This document shows positions 1 to 12,390 of a stretch of DNA of 64,000 nt, in pieces (position 1 is the stretch's first letter; every line of letters begins with the position of its first letter). A program made the position numbers and the translations under genes. Below the pieces are notes generated by a model. The model was not told where the DNA came from. It was given only the letters and a program-made list of their open reading frames with translations, and made no database searches. This stretch comes from Juglans regia (lineage: Eukaryota; Streptophyta; Magnoliopsida; Fagales; Juglandaceae): the NCBI RefSeq assembly GCF_001411555.2, contig NC_049913.1, forward strand, positions 124,001 through 188,000. The letters are read 5' to 3'.

Positions 1-2166
1 CTCTTGTCAAGCCAGCTTCTGGACCCACCAAAACACGATCTTCTTGTAACAATGTATTCAGCAAGGTTGACTTTCCAACATTAGGCCGTCCTACAATTGC
101 TAACTGTAATGGCAGCTTACTTTCCTCAACTTCACTAGACTCATTGTCCTCACCATTGCCTTGATTAGCTCCATCTAGGAGTAGTAAAAGTGCAAAGTAG
201 GTATTTAACAGGAAAAAGAAAACAAACAATTGATGGGATGACCTCACTGTTCCCTCTTTTTTGTCAAAAATCAATTGAAGTTGTGAACTATAGGCAAGAT
301 ACCGAAAAAAAACTATATGCACGTTTTTCATGTCAAGAATGTATACTAGAAGCAAATTCTAAGGATGTTGGAATCTAAAAAAAAAAAGTAATTTTTTTTG
401 TACAAGAAAATGTGTTAAAAATATAACTGATATGGCAAGAGCAAAATTTTCAAGGTTGGATGACAAATCCTATTTGAAAATGAGGCTTTCTTACCATTTA
501 AGACTGGAAGCATATAATCCTCGAGCATAGGTTTAAGAACTTCATAAAGTTCTGTCATACCCAGTCCAGTCTCAGCAGATATAGCAATAGGATCCCCAAA
601 TCCTAACCTATAGGCTTCATCAGCAGCTGCCTTAAGAGAGCTACTACCATCAAAAACTGACTCGCACTTATTCATTGCTACTATAAGCTTAATTCCGGAG
701 GCATGTCGACGTAGCCACTTTCCAACCTCCACATCAAGGGGGTGAAGTCCAGCTCTAATCACAAGATAAAGACAGAAAATAATTTAAATCAAAACAAAAG
801 AAACCAAAATACAACAAAATTATGCACACTAGCATATACTTCAGATACAATTTTGGGAGGAGAAGGTGTAATCTATGTCAACAATTCCATCAATCAGAAG
901 TAACCCCATTTCTACGAAAAGTTTAAATTGCACTATCCATTCATATTGCCCCATAAACAGCAAAATAACCGAGAGGTATATGCACATTACAATTGACCAA
1001 TTGTAATTAGAAAAATATAAATCATTCTTTCTTTAACATAAATCTCTTTGCATTATTTTTCCCTCATATTCATCCTCGCATTCCCCCGACTCAAATTATA
1101 TTTTCATATTCAAATGAGTTTCAGTATATAAAATAAAACTAAAAAACCAAAAAATAATTCCAAAAAGTCATCCATGAAAACAACCTCATGTCTATGAGGA
1201 ATACTGCAAACTGAGACCTTGCTAGCACATTTGCTGTCATTCTTGAAGTTCGGTCAAGAATAGACCCCAAAGATGATGATGTTTCTAAGCCAGCCGAATC
1301 CAACACTCTAAATCGCAGATCACCCAACTTGGCAACACCTTCTCTTATATCCCGAGTAACATGATCATCCGGTGTATTATAAACAAGAGCCTCCCTCCTC
1401 CGAATTAAACTAACATTTCACCACAAAAAAAAAAAACAGAGAAAAATTGATCAACAATAAATATAAAATCAAAATCATCCAAATGATACTAATTTACATT
1501 TCTACCACACTTTATAGAGATATAAACATGTAAAACTGAAGCTGACCGGTTAAACAGCGCTGACTTGCCCACATTTGGGCGCCCAACTATTATTACAGTT
1601 GGAAGCAAATTAATGTCAATCTTGGTGAAATCCACGGGTTTTTTGAACATGCCTTTTACTTCATTTCCGGTAACGCCATCCTCATCATCAGATCTGAAAT
1701 CCACACATGACTCTTCTGAAAGACCACTTGCATTATTACACGAATCAGGATCCAACCGTTCATTTTCAGCCAGCATGCAAAGTCCCGCCTTAGACTGAAC
1801 CACACTAGGTGGACGCATGCTCAAGATCAACCTGGAGAAATCCGAAACGGAAGATGTGCTTTGGTTGTCATTGATAACGGCGCCACTACATAGTGATTCT
1901 GTAAATCAACAAAATCATCAACAAACACAGAGTCTCCTGGTCAAGTTTATTGTCACCGAAATGAAGCAAGCACTTGAACTTGTACCTGTTGCCATCTTGA
2001 TGGCTTGACCAGAATGAGCTATAGAATGAAGGTGGTCATTATGTTTCAAGAAATTTTGGATTGGGCCAGTCACACGGCTGGGTAGAAAAGTCCTTGCATG
2101 AAGAAGACAAACAAGACCATAATGCCTCTTCCGGACTGAAATGTCTCGAACCCATGAGTAAGACAT
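1..2166 (-). CDS. Double-GTPase Der/EngA family protein, probably organellar (3' end cut by window)
   Basis: Spliced minus-strand gene whose C-terminal part lies outside the window. Hand-joined exons are 2166-1986, 1898-1547, 1409-1185, 754-495 and 174-1; all junctions are GT-AG and keep frame. The exon at 1898-1547 carries the first P-loop ([13 protein letters not shown]). The next carries the G3 region as DSAGLE. The 754-495 exon has the NKCE base-recognition motif and the SAETGLG G5 motif. The last exon begins the second G domain with [13 protein letters not shown]. Two tandem G domains are the hallmark of Der, a factor for large ribosomal subunit assembly in bacteria and organelles. The N-terminus from codon 1 (at 2166) is rich in Arg and His and lacks acidic residues, which would fit a mitochondrial or plastid presequence, so this start was preferred; an internal Met would also be possible. 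The KH-like C-terminal domain cannot be seen. Confidence 0.88.
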
Positions 2167-3300
2167 ACCCGAATACTGGCTGTTATAATAACCACCAACA
2201 CTTCATACAGAAAGACAACAAACTTCCACTCCTTGAGAAGCCACTATACATTCAAACTACAACGTAAAATGAAAAATGAAAATCAATGAGTGTAAGAGAA
2301 GGAAAGTGTTAAAAATCAACTTGCCTACTCGAAAATCTAAATACCCGAAAGTTTCTAATCGTGCAAATTGCAGAACGCTTTATATCAAATAGAAGGTGTG
2401 CCTCTCTAAAAATAACCTGTTTAGCTGGTTTCCACGAGTGTTTTGTACCTGTCTTCGTGTAGAAGAGGAAGAAGATGATTTTTATGTCACAGAACCAAAT
2501 CATGGGAGCTCGAAAATACAAAGTGAAAACCAGAGTTTCACGAACAGCGGAAAGTTTCCTGTACATTCATGGTTCTTAGTCAATCATTTGCAAGGTAGAT
2601 ATTTTGTTTGCGTTGGCAGTCGAGGGAATGACGTGTTGTTTAACGCCCTGTACCCAGAGGGTCAGGGAGTTAGTTCCTGTTAGCTTTAGTTCCTGTTAGC
2701 TAAAAATAGGCCGCTGAAAGTTTTCAGACAGAGAGGGGGGGATACCGAGAGAGAGATGGATGGAGAGGAACAACGTGGCGAGGCGTCGACGAGAATGAAA
2801 ACGGAGGGAAGGGAGGGGCTGGACGCTGCAGAGGGAGGAGTTTGATCCGGGGCGCTAGACGTAGGAGGGAGGACAGAGAGAGACCAGGGCAGGAGGGGTG
2901 CTCTGAAAATGGGGCGCTGGACGTGAGAGAGAGAGAGAGAGAGAGATATGGGGTTTTAGGACTAGTTTGCTTATTCAAAGGCAGATTTTTATAGAATTTT
3001 GAGAAATTAGTGAGAAAAATTAGATAAAAAAAATTATAAAATTAAAATAGGATTAAAATATTATTTTTTATATTATTTTTACTGTAAAATTTGAAAAAAA
3101 ATTAATTATTTTTATATTTTATTTATAAGTTTGAGAAAGTTGTAATGATTAGATAAAAATTAGATAAAAAAAATTGAAATTTAAAATTGGATAATGTTTG
3201 TATTTGAATAGTGTATAAATATTGAGATGAAATGAAATGAGATGATTTGAAAGGTTTGTAAAGCCAAATCAGGCCTCGACGTAGTTGTGGACTTCAATTC
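2167..3300. other. Upstream region of the Der-like gene, no coding gene seen
   Basis: No convincing coding region. 2700-2950 is a purine-rich stretch on the plus strand ending in a GA microsatellite. 2980-3250 is strongly AT-rich with repeated TGAGATGAAATGA-like words, which look like decayed transposon sequence. Promoter elements of the Der-like gene should lie in the first few hundred bases, but none is distinctive. Confidence 0.5.
2925..2946. repeat. (GA)n microsatellite
   Basis: Uninterrupted GA dinucleotide run of about 11 units at the edge of a longer purine-rich tract. Confidence 0.9.
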
Positions 3301-4142
3301 ATTATTAAATAGAAGGATAGACAAGATCCTGAATACAAACTGGAACATCAGAACATTCATATTGCCTTATGCATCTACATATACAAAGTCATATTTACAT
3401 AAAATGAGCTTAAATTTCTCTACATTGGATTCTGTATCTCTAAATATTTGCATATCTATGAACAGTGGCTATACAAATTTGGAAATCTACTGTTCATTCC
3501 ACAAGATATATTTTACTAATTCTTTCTCTCTCTGACCCCCCAACAAGATTATTTCATCCCAAACGTATCCACTTCTCCCCGACACGGATTCTTTTTCTCC
3601 ATCCCTCTTTCAACTCGAACAACCTTATCGGAATCAAACCTGTGCACCTCTCTCTCACAACGAAATCAAGGGCTCTGAACTCGTCACAGTTGCTTGGTTT
3701 TCTATTGGCTCTCTCTATTTCAGGTATGATTTTCTCCCTCTGTTTCCCATATTATCGTCCATTCCAGTCGAGAAAACACAAGTTATGCCCCCATCCACCG
3801 TTTGATTCCATACAAAGAAAACACACGAATACTAAATTCTATCCATTCCATCATATAGTCACAGGCTATATATAACCCGCAACGTCTTTTAAATCCAAAT
3901 CTTTAGTTGTTGCAGCTCATTGAGTTGAGAGAATAAATGAGAGATGAGAGGTACGTTTCATTTTTTTGTTCAAAATTTTTGTTTTCGTTTCTATTTACAT
4001 TCTGATTTGGTGCTCTTTTATGTTTTTCTAAACTTCTGGGTTGTCTCGTCGTCGTTTTCTATTGCATTCCTTAAGAGTTAGGGTTTTGAATCAATAAGGC
4101 ATGTGTTTGATTTTTGGTCAGATGATCTCATAATATTATTGT

Positions 4143-7100
4143 CGCCCCATATGCATACCCCCACAATCCAAAAGGATAGGAAAATGAAAACATGTGGCTA
4201 ACAACTGAGGTTTTGTAGAAATGGTGAGTGATTGGTGGTCTTCTTATCAATTCATTAATACTCCAAGTTACATTCTTGCAAGCAAGTTGAAGGCACTGAA
4301 ACAAGACTTGAAGAAGTGAAATTTGGAGATTTTTAGTCACATTGACAATCAAAAGACTACATTATTGGAGGAATTGCAAGACTTGGAGAATAAAGAGTTA
4401 TTGGGTGAAAACTCGGAGGAGGTGTTATTGAGGAAGGGCACAGTTATGGCAAACTTGGAGAGGGCTTTCTTGTCAGAAGAGATTTCATGGCGTCAAAAAT
4501 CTAGGGCCCTTTGGTTGAAAGAAGGTGATAGGTGTACGAAATTCTTTCACAAAGTGGCTAATTCACATCGGCGTAATAATGCTATCGAGTCATTGCAATC
4601 GGGTAATCAGGTCCTATCTTCTTCTTCCGAATTAGAAAATCATATAGTACAGTACTATGAGACCCTTCTCACAGAATCAGTCCCTTGGAGGCCGAAGCTT
4701 GATGCCTTGCATTTTGAGGCAATTAACTCGTAGAGTGTAAGTGTTCTAGAGAGACCTTTTGTTGAAAAAGAAATTTACACGGTCATATCCGGCATGGCAA
4801 AGGATAAAGCGTCGGGGCCCGATGGTTTTTCAATGGGTTTCTTCCAAACTTATTGGAACATTGTGAAAGGTGAAGTTATGCAGGTTTTCAGTGAATTTTA
4901 CGCTTTTCAAAAGTTTGAAAAATCACTTAATGCGACCTTTATTGCTCTCATCCCCAAGAAACACGGGACTTTGACTATTGAAGACTTTCAACCTATAAGT
5001 TTGGTTAGTAGTGTATATAAGATTATCTCGAAAGTTCTTGCTAACTGACTTAGCTCAGTGTTGGAACACATTATATCCAAGTCTCAGAATGCATTTATTC
5101 GAGGAAGACAGATCCTTGATTCAGTACTCATTGCAAATGAGTGCTTGGATTACAGAGTACGAGAGGGAGGTTCAGGTGTTCTGTGCAAGCTTGACATGGA
5201 AAAGGTATATGATTATGTGTATTAGGAATTTCTTTTATATGTACTTGAGAGATGTGGTTTTGGGGATAGGTAGATTGCATGGATGCGTCATTGTATTTCA
5301 ACAGGCCGGTTTTCAGTTTTGGTTGATGGCACACCTACTGGTTTTTTTCATAGTTTGCTGAGATTGCGGCAGGGACATCACTTATCTCTCTTCTTTTTGT
5401 TATAGTTATGGAGGCCTTAAGTAGAATGGTACAGGCTGTAGTTGGGGGAGGTTTCTTATTGGGCTTTTAGGTGGGCAATGGTTCTGGTGGCCCTATTATC
5501 ATTTCACACCTCTTATTTGCGGATGATACGTTAGTCTTTTGTGAAGCGAATAGAAGCCAGATCCAAACTCTATGAGCATTGTTACTTTGCTTTGAAGTTG
5601 CGTTAGGGTTAAAGGTGAATCTGGGCAAGTCTGAGATGGTTCCTATGGGTGCAGTCTCTAATATCATCAGCTTAGCAAGTCTTCTAGATTGTAAGGTGTC
5701 CTATTTCCTAATGAAATACCTGGGACTTCCGTTGGGAGTAACCTTTAAGAATAGAGCCATATGAGATGGGGTAGTGGAGAAGATAGAGAAAATGTTGGCT
5801 AGGTGGAAACATATGTATTTATCAAAAGGGGGTCGCCTCACTCTTATCAAGAGTACTCTCACTAATCTCTCAACTTATTTTTTATCTTTGTTTCCTTTGC
5901 CTGTAGGGGTGGCGAACAGAATAGATAAACTTTTTAGAGCGTTCTTATGGGGAGGTATGGGGGAGGAAAAGAAATTCTATTTGGTTAGATGGAAGATGGT
6001 ATGTGCATCACTTGTGAATGGGGGTTTGGGTGTGTGTAACCTGAGAACTTTTAATAAAACATTATTGGGAAAGTGGCTTTGGAGATATCAGTTAGAGGGG
6101 GGATCTTTGTGGAAGGATATTATTAACGCTAGACATGGTGTTGCTTGGGATGGTTGGTGCTCTAAGGAAGTGAGAGGGGCGTATGGGGTGGGTTTATGGA
6201 AGTATATAAGGAAGGGATGGCCATGTTTTGCAAACCAAATTCGCTTTGTAGTTGGTGAGGGCATTCGAATTAGATTTTGGAGCGACGTGTGGTGTGGAGA
6301 CCATGCTTTAGAAAGGGTTTTTCCGGCCTTATGTTGTATTGCAGTGAATAAAGAGGTTTCAGTAGCGGATGTGCGTTTATTTTCTTATGGTGTGCATCAA
6401 TGGAATATTCTTTTTAATAGGGATTTACATGATTAGGAATTACCTATTGTCTCAAAAATTTTCAGCTTACTATATTCTACGGAGATTCCTTTGGCACAGT
6501 GAGATAGTTTGAAGAGGAGGTCTAATAATCATAAATTATGTATAGTTAAGGCGTTTTATAGCATCCTGACAACACAACTTGATATTACACCATTCCCATG
6601 AAAGAATATTTGGAGATCTCGGATGCCTTCTAAAGTAATTTTTTTTGTTTGCAGTGCTGCTCTTGGGAAGATATTGACCACGGACAACCTGAGGAAGAGA
6701 GGATGTGTAGTGTTGGATTGGTGCTACATGTGCAAGAAGAATGGAGAATCTGTGGATCATCTCTTATTGCATTGTGAGGTAACAAGGGTGATGTGGGATG
6801 AGATCTTTTTAAGGGTAGATGTTGCTTGGGTTATGCTTATGAGGGTGGTGGATTTGTTGGGTTGTTGGTCCAAGATGCAAGGATGTCATCAAGTGGCAGT
6901 AGGGTGGAAGATGATTTCATTGTGTATTATGTGGTGCATTTGGATGGAAATGAAAGCACGGTACTTTAAAGATAAGGAACGCACTACGATCGAGCTGAAG
7001 AATTTTTTTCTCCACACTTTAATGTGTTGGTTTTCCACTATTATATTACATGGGGATAATGTCCAGGATTTCTTATCTTTAATTTATCATCCTTAGAATG

Positions 7101-7193
7101 TAATTAGGAGTTCTTATGTATACTTCATGTGTACAAGGGCTATACTTCATTTATATATATAATATATATCTTTTACTGATCAAAAAAATAATA
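4143..7193 (+). mobile_element. 5'-truncated L1-type LINE retrotransposon, decayed
   Basis: The plus strand holds broken pieces of a plant L1 ORF2. 4200-4735 is the linker after the endonuclease (RALWLKEGDRCTKFFH). 4794-5050 is the start of the reverse transcriptase (DKASGPDGFSMGFF, LIPKKHG, FQPISLVSSVYKI). The catalytic region follows at about 5510 (FADDTLVFCE, the equivalent of the usual YADD-type box). 5774-6436 is the thumb with KGGRLTLIKSTL. 6623-6780 is the zinc-binding zf-RVT segment with CYMCKK and HLLLHC. Frameshifts and stops separate these blocks, so the element is dead. The endonuclease and ORF1 are absent. The 3' end is an AT-rich trailer with a run of A and ATA repeats. Flanking 13-bp repeats at 4130-4142 and 7194-7206 agree at 12 positions. 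Confidence 0.85.
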
Positions 7194-7577
7194 ATAATAT
7201 TACTGTTTTGAATGGTTTTTGGATATTTCTTTTATGATGTAATTGATTTTTCTTAGATGACCTGCCATGGTTTCTGTAAAACTTGGTGTACCAGGAAATT
7301 TGCGACTAAGTGTCCTTAATCCATGAGCAATTCCCTTGCTTAATCTGAATTTTGTAAGCAAGATTTTATGACCCTGTTTTGCATAATATCATGTATATGG
7401 CTCTGTTTTGACTCAAAACATGTATATGTGTCCCAAGATTTTAATTACATGTTGGCCTTACTTTACCTCAAAACATGTATATATATGAGTTTAATGATTT
7501 TTGTAAACATGTTGGCTCTGTTTTGCTTAATATGTGCTATTTTAGTAATATTTTGTCCTTCAATATTTTGTTAAAAT

Positions 7578-8698
7578 ATGAATACTTTAATTGATGAAGA
7601 TCTCTTCTTCATCACACTATTGGAAAGTGGTGAGGGTGGTATTAACAACCCTACTATGGATGTTGATTTCGTTGATGTTCAAGCGACACAACTCCAACGA
7701 AAAAAAAAAAAAGGGCACCTAAACAAAAATCCCAGCAAGTGTGTCATTTACTGTTAAGGAAGATACTCTCCTCATTTCAGCTTGGCATAGTATAGATTCT
7801 ATACAGGGGACTGACTAAACCTCCACACAACTGTGGTGTAGAATTTATTATTACTACTTCACTTATACAAAACCTAATGGTCAAGAATGATTTGTACACT
7901 CTTTGACCAATTAGTGCAACTGAGCTAGATAAGGTATAATCGTTTAAAAAAATTGTTACGTTTAAAAATTGTTATTGTTCTAATTATTAATGATTTTTCC
8001 CACTTATTGTTCCACTATTTTGTAGATTAATAAGGCAAAAATTTTGTATCGAGAGACCAAAAAAATCAACTTCACCATAGATTATTGTTGGAATCTTTTG
8101 AGGCACCAACTGAAATGGCAAACACACATGAAGAGCATAAGAAGAAGAGACAATGTCTCACATTCAGGTAGTACTCCAAACTCAATACGATTAGGGGAAG
8201 AGATGGAAAATGCGCCCATGGAGTGTGAGAGACCTTCGGGCTAAAAAGTTGAAAAAGCAAGAGATAAAAAAAAAATGTAAGGAAATATACGATAATAAAT
8301 TTATTGATGCCTTAAGGGAAATGACAGATGATAGGAAGATTCATATGTTGGAGAGAAAAGAATCAATAATGAGGTTAAACAATCACAATTCTGAGTTACT
8401 GGTTGTTAAGAAGAGAAAGGTAAAAATCGAAATTAAGGTTCACGAAGAAATATCTATAATACTAGCTCAAAAGAAAAGGAAAACTGATATGAAAATTATG
8501 AAATTAGATATTGGTTCCATGAATTCTATACAGCAAGAGTATTTTCATAATCTTCAAATGGAAATAATTGAGGAACAAAGGAATAAGGTCATATGTCGTA
8601 CATATTTGTATGCTTTGTTTTGTGTAGTTTTTTTTATACATATATTTTTTTACTGTGGTGACATGTTTTGGGTATTGTTGTACTTCTGGTTGCTATGA
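7578..8698 (+). pseudogene. Decayed NAM-associated / GST-T3-like transposon ORF
   Basis: The reading begins at an ATG with an acidic segment (LIDEDLFFITLLES). A stretch resembling a SANT/Myb-like region with several stops and shifts follows (TVKEDTLLISAWHS at about 7750). The longest open part is 8210-8698, a lysine- and glutamate-rich helical region (KKCKEIYDNKFIDALREM; HNLQMEIIEEQ). This order matches plant proteins annotated as glutathione S-transferase T3-like or NAM-associated C-terminal domain proteins, many of which are DNA-transposon accessory ORFs. It lies within the Harbinger-like element, which supports that reading. After about 8590 the frame runs into non-coding sequence. Several frame breaks make it non-functional. 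Confidence 0.6.
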
Positions 8699-8805
8699 AA
8701 TGGAAATCATTTTTTGTACATTTATATGGAACTGTATTTTGTTGGTGGTTAGTAGTGGGTGGGTACCAATCGATTGGGTAAATTTTATTGTTGGTGGGGT
8801 TTGGT

Positions 8806-8935
8806 TTTTCTTGCTGCTTGCTGGTGGTGGAGCCGCTAGATGACTTGTTGGTGGTTGCTGGTTTTTCTTGCTGCTTGTTGATGGTGGAGTTGCTGGAGGA
8901 CTTGTTGGTGGTTGCTGGATATTGTTGCTGCTTTA
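8806..8935. repeat. Tandem repeat, about 57-bp unit, just over two copies
   Basis: The block tttttcttgctgcttg..tggtggttgctgg is repeated with a period of 57 bp at about 8806 and 8863, plus a partial third copy. It is GTT/GGT-rich low-complexity DNA inside the Harbinger-like element. Confidence 0.7.
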
Positions 8936-9908
8936 CTCCTTGGTGGCCTCATATTTAAGTCAAAGGTCCTTGGTTGCTGCTTTGGTGTATTCTAGATTGT
9001 TTTCATTCTATACTGTTATTGAAAATTTTTATTGTAATGATCTTGGAGAAATTTGTATTGTAATGAATTTGTATCAAAATCAACTTTTTGAAACTTGTAT
9101 CAAATTGATTTTGATACATGGAATTTGTATTAAGTTGACATTACAAACTGTTTTTTAACACATAATTACGAAGTTGATATTAGTCACATGTAAGTTTTGA
9201 GTATATGTTAATATGTGTTGTTTATGAGCACATGAGATTCATTTTTAATGTATATAAATTTGATGTATTTTATTATATATGGAATTGCTAAATTTGGATG
9301 CATGAAATTGTATTAATACATGTACTGGGTGCTAATACATGTACAGGTTCTGAGTATAGGTTAACACATGTAAAGGGTGCTAATTGCATGTATTAAAACA
9401 GTACATATATTAACCCAGTACGTGCTAATTGCAAACTCTATAAAAAAAATTAGGTAAAAAATTGATAATAATAAAATAATAATATTTTATTATTATTTTA
9501 CCTCAAATATGTATAAATCAATGTAGGAGTTTTGCTTGAATGACAAAGTGGATCTTTAAAAGATGTGATTTTGCATATGCATAAATCAATGTGGATGCTC
9601 TCACAAATGAACATAGATGCATCACTTAAACTAATAGCAGCTTTAGCTAAGTTATGTGCCAGTTGATTAGCATCCCTTGGCACAAAGTGGAACTCCCAAT
9701 TCTGTAGGCTAGAAAGCAGGATCTGAATGTCGTGAAGGATATGCTCACTGGTGCCAAACAATCCATCTGCACTCTTAATCAACTCCACTACAATCTTGGC
9801 ATCACCTTCAAAAACAATTCTATTAAAACCCAACTCCAAACACAATGAAACTGCCTTGAAAGCTCCTAGAGATTCAGCAACATGTGGAAGAGGGCATCCT
9901 GTGTCCAT

Positions 9909-11465
9909 TGCCTATATTTACAAGCCAGAAAGTTTAAATTAAGCTTTTGAATATGAAATATTTTGAATTTTTATTTTCTTCCGACAAGAGAAAAAGAAAC
10001 AAACCATATGAAAACTCTATAAAATTCAATATTTTGAATTTGAATCTTTGCTTCAAAGGTGCATGCATGTACATCTTTCCTTGAGATAGTTTTAGATCAA
10101 CTGGTATGCAAGGGGTTAAGGCAAAATTGTCTCCATGATGCACAACAAGATTTTATTGTTTGATTGTGTTATGCACTCAACGAAATCAAACCAGAACACC
10201 AAAACTTATGTGAATATACAATGAAGCCCATGAAATGTTTGTTGTTCGATTACGTTATGCACTCAACGAAATTAAACCAAGTTTTGTGATTCTAGCAAAT
10301 TCTAATGACCACTAACTACTTATTTTTATTTTCGATTAGACATGTCTTTATAAAGACATTAAAGCACATATTCAAAACAAGGTAGGTCACTTTTGAATAG
10401 CAGTTGATGATCGTTAATTTCGATTGAGCAGTTTTCAGTAGTTAAAAACAGGTTATTACTATTGATAAACGTATTTTAACCTCAGTTGTCAGATAATACT
10501 AATAAATAACTGTCATTCAATATTCTGGCTTATTTCTTGTTGAGTTGGGCTTAGCTTTATTGCCCACCAGCACTCTTTGTTGCTTCTTTTTTTTTTTTTC
10601 ATCAAGCACTCTTTTGTTGCTTGGGGGTGAGGTTCACTACTCGCTCACATTCATTATTGCTAGAGGGGAGTGTGAAAAGTGATTTGTTATTTGCTCGAAC
10701 TTTAGTATGCGGGCAAGCTAATTGCTTGCTACACTTATTGCCCACGTGTGAGATATATTATGTTGGTGTAAAAGGAGGCTGCAAAACAAAAAATAGTGAG
10801 AAAAATGTTTGTTTCAAGGTGCGTTACAAATGTCGTTTTTTTTAAAACAATATTATCCCCCACCAATAACCGTATGCACATGTGTTACAAGCGAATTTGT
10901 CTCGAATATTTAATGAAGCCCAGAACAAATCTATTTGTCTAACTGCGTTATGCACATACGAAATTAGATCTCAAATACTCTCAGATTTTGCTATTCAACC
11001 AAGAGATTAGAAATTTGTTCTATACATAATGAACAGATCCTAATGATAAGTTTTGAAAAAATGAAAACTTTTGGGAGAGAGAATTTCAAAATTGCCTTCT
11101 TGAACTCTTTGATTCTATAATCTTACAATTCATAGGCCAATGGTTCTATTTATAGATGGTCAAAGAATTTGAATGAAAAGTTGTAACTTTTCATTTTTCT
11201 GTAATATGTTCCGAATAGGTATATGTATTACACCTGCAGCCAACCATCACATAGGTTGGACGGGCCGCACACGCTCAGGCCCATGGTAGGAGCCCATCCT
11301 TTCTATAAATAATTAAAACTCCTCTACATTTTATGTAATATCATATGAGTGACAAAAAGAAAAATAAAACAAAAAACTAATTCATATTAAAAAAAAATAA
11401 AAATGCTCAAGGATAACCCATGCTAATGGAGTGGTGGGATCTGATCCACGCCCTTAAATTTCATC
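9909..11465. repeat. Gene-free repetitive stretch with a dispersed repeat
   Basis: No gene is supported. A motif around gttatgcactcaacgaaat appears at about 10168 and 10254, and in diverged form (gcgttatgcacatacgaaat) at about 10946. Neighbouring words such as atgaagccca are also repeated, so these are old copies of one repeat about 90 bp or more apart. 11100-11300 resembles retrotransposon-derived sequence but has no diagnostic boundary. Confidence 0.45.
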
Positions 11466-11649
11466 CATTAGTAGGAGTGTAACCGGTTCGATTTGGTTTG
11501 ATTTTGAACATATTTTTGAACCGAATCGGTATTCACTGGTTTTGAGATTCCAAGAAATTGATAACGCATCAGTTACACTCCTAAACAGGTACTTCTGATT
11601 TTACCGATTTCGATCCGATTTGGTTCGGTCTTTTAGTTTTAATCATGTG

Positions 11650-11935
11650 CTAATGTGCCATAAAAAATTGCTATAAAAAAATCCGCTATAAAATATGCTG
11701 TAAAAAAATATTCTATAAAAAAAACTATTACAAAAACAGAAAATCTGCTGTCAAAAAAATCTGCTAGAAAATCAACTATACATTCTGCTATAGAATATTA
11801 GAATATGCTATAAAATGATTTTCTTTATAAAATCTGCTGCTATAAAATCTACTGCTATAGAAAAATCATATGGCATAAAAAAATCATCTTCCATAAAAAA
11901 AATCTGCCATAAACAAAATCACACATTACAAAATC
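11650..11935. repeat. Degenerate short tandem repeat (CTGCTATAAAAAAT type)
   Basis: About twenty imperfect copies of a 13-16 bp word such as ctgctataaaaaatc are arranged head to tail. The following 12050-12190 has scattered CCCTAAA words resembling plant telomere repeats. Confidence 0.7.
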
Positions 11936-12390
11936 AGCCACAATACATACAAAACCTGGAAATTCCAGATTATATATTAACTAAACAACAAAAAAATAAC
12001 TAATAGTATATATTAATATTAATTATGCTGAACAAAACAGCTAAACAACTAAATCTGTAATCCTAAACCCTAAATATGTTCCCTAAATAAATCCTAAATC
12101 CTAAATAAAGCTAAATTTTCCATGTGTTATAAACTCTAAATCTGTCATTTGAATCAAGAACCCTAAATAAACCCTAAATTTTCACAACATCTTACTTATA
12201 TTATGGTTCAAACAGATCAATAACATATTAATATTGACCCCATATTTTGCATGACAGACCAATTCAAGTATTCAACAAGTCAGGACTCAACTTGTATTTA
12301 TGGACCACGAAATGGCACATAAGATACAACCCTCGAATATCACAAATCAAATAATTGGCACAAAGTAATATCTATGAAATCAATATAATG

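Larger units (their letters stand above)
3351..9600. mobile_element. PIF/Harbinger-like DNA transposon, about 6.25 kb, with nested LINE
   Basis: The left end (gaacattcatattg from 3351) and the reverse complement of the right end (gagcatccacattg, ending at 9600) are similar inverted termini, and similarity continues inward (ttatgcat). Both ends are flanked by TCA (3348-3350 and 9601-9603), a 3-bp duplication as expected for PIF/Harbinger. A 526-bp element at 54011-54536 shares both the left part (CAAAGTCATATTT..) and the right part (TTACCTCAAATATG..), so it looks like a deletion derivative. Inside are a decayed ORF of the NAM-associated or GST-T3-like type (7578-8698) and a LINE. No DDE transposase is visible, so the element is probably non-autonomous or decayed. 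Confidence 0.72.
3305..9908 (-). pseudogene. RNase H-like (LINE or RVT_3 type) coding fragment split by a DNA transposon
   Basis: On the minus strand, 9908-9601 encodes about 100 residues of an RNase H-like domain of the kind at the end of plant LINE ORF2 proteins and in derived host genes. It has an AVSLCLELGF helix, the FEGDAK strand with its acidic residue, and the FVPRDANQLAHNLAKAA signature. At 9601 the frame is broken by the transposon and runs a further 34 codons into transposon sequence. If that element is removed together with one copy of its TCA target duplication, the same frame continues at 3350 and stops at 3305-3307, giving a normal short C-terminus. The N-terminal strand with the first catalytic Asp is missing, although a possible splice acceptor sits just upstream of the ATG. 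Best read as a disrupted fragment. Confidence 0.7.

Noticed and set aside
2724..2978. 84-codon minus-strand ORF
   Set aside because: Ser/Pro/Leu-rich translation of a GA-rich low-complexity tract.
8750..8940. CRISPR-like spaced repeats
   Set aside because: Contiguous tandem repeats with no unique spacers, in a nuclear plant genome.
9751..9942. Plus-strand ORF of 63 codons
   Set aside because: Antisense of the RNase H-like fragment.
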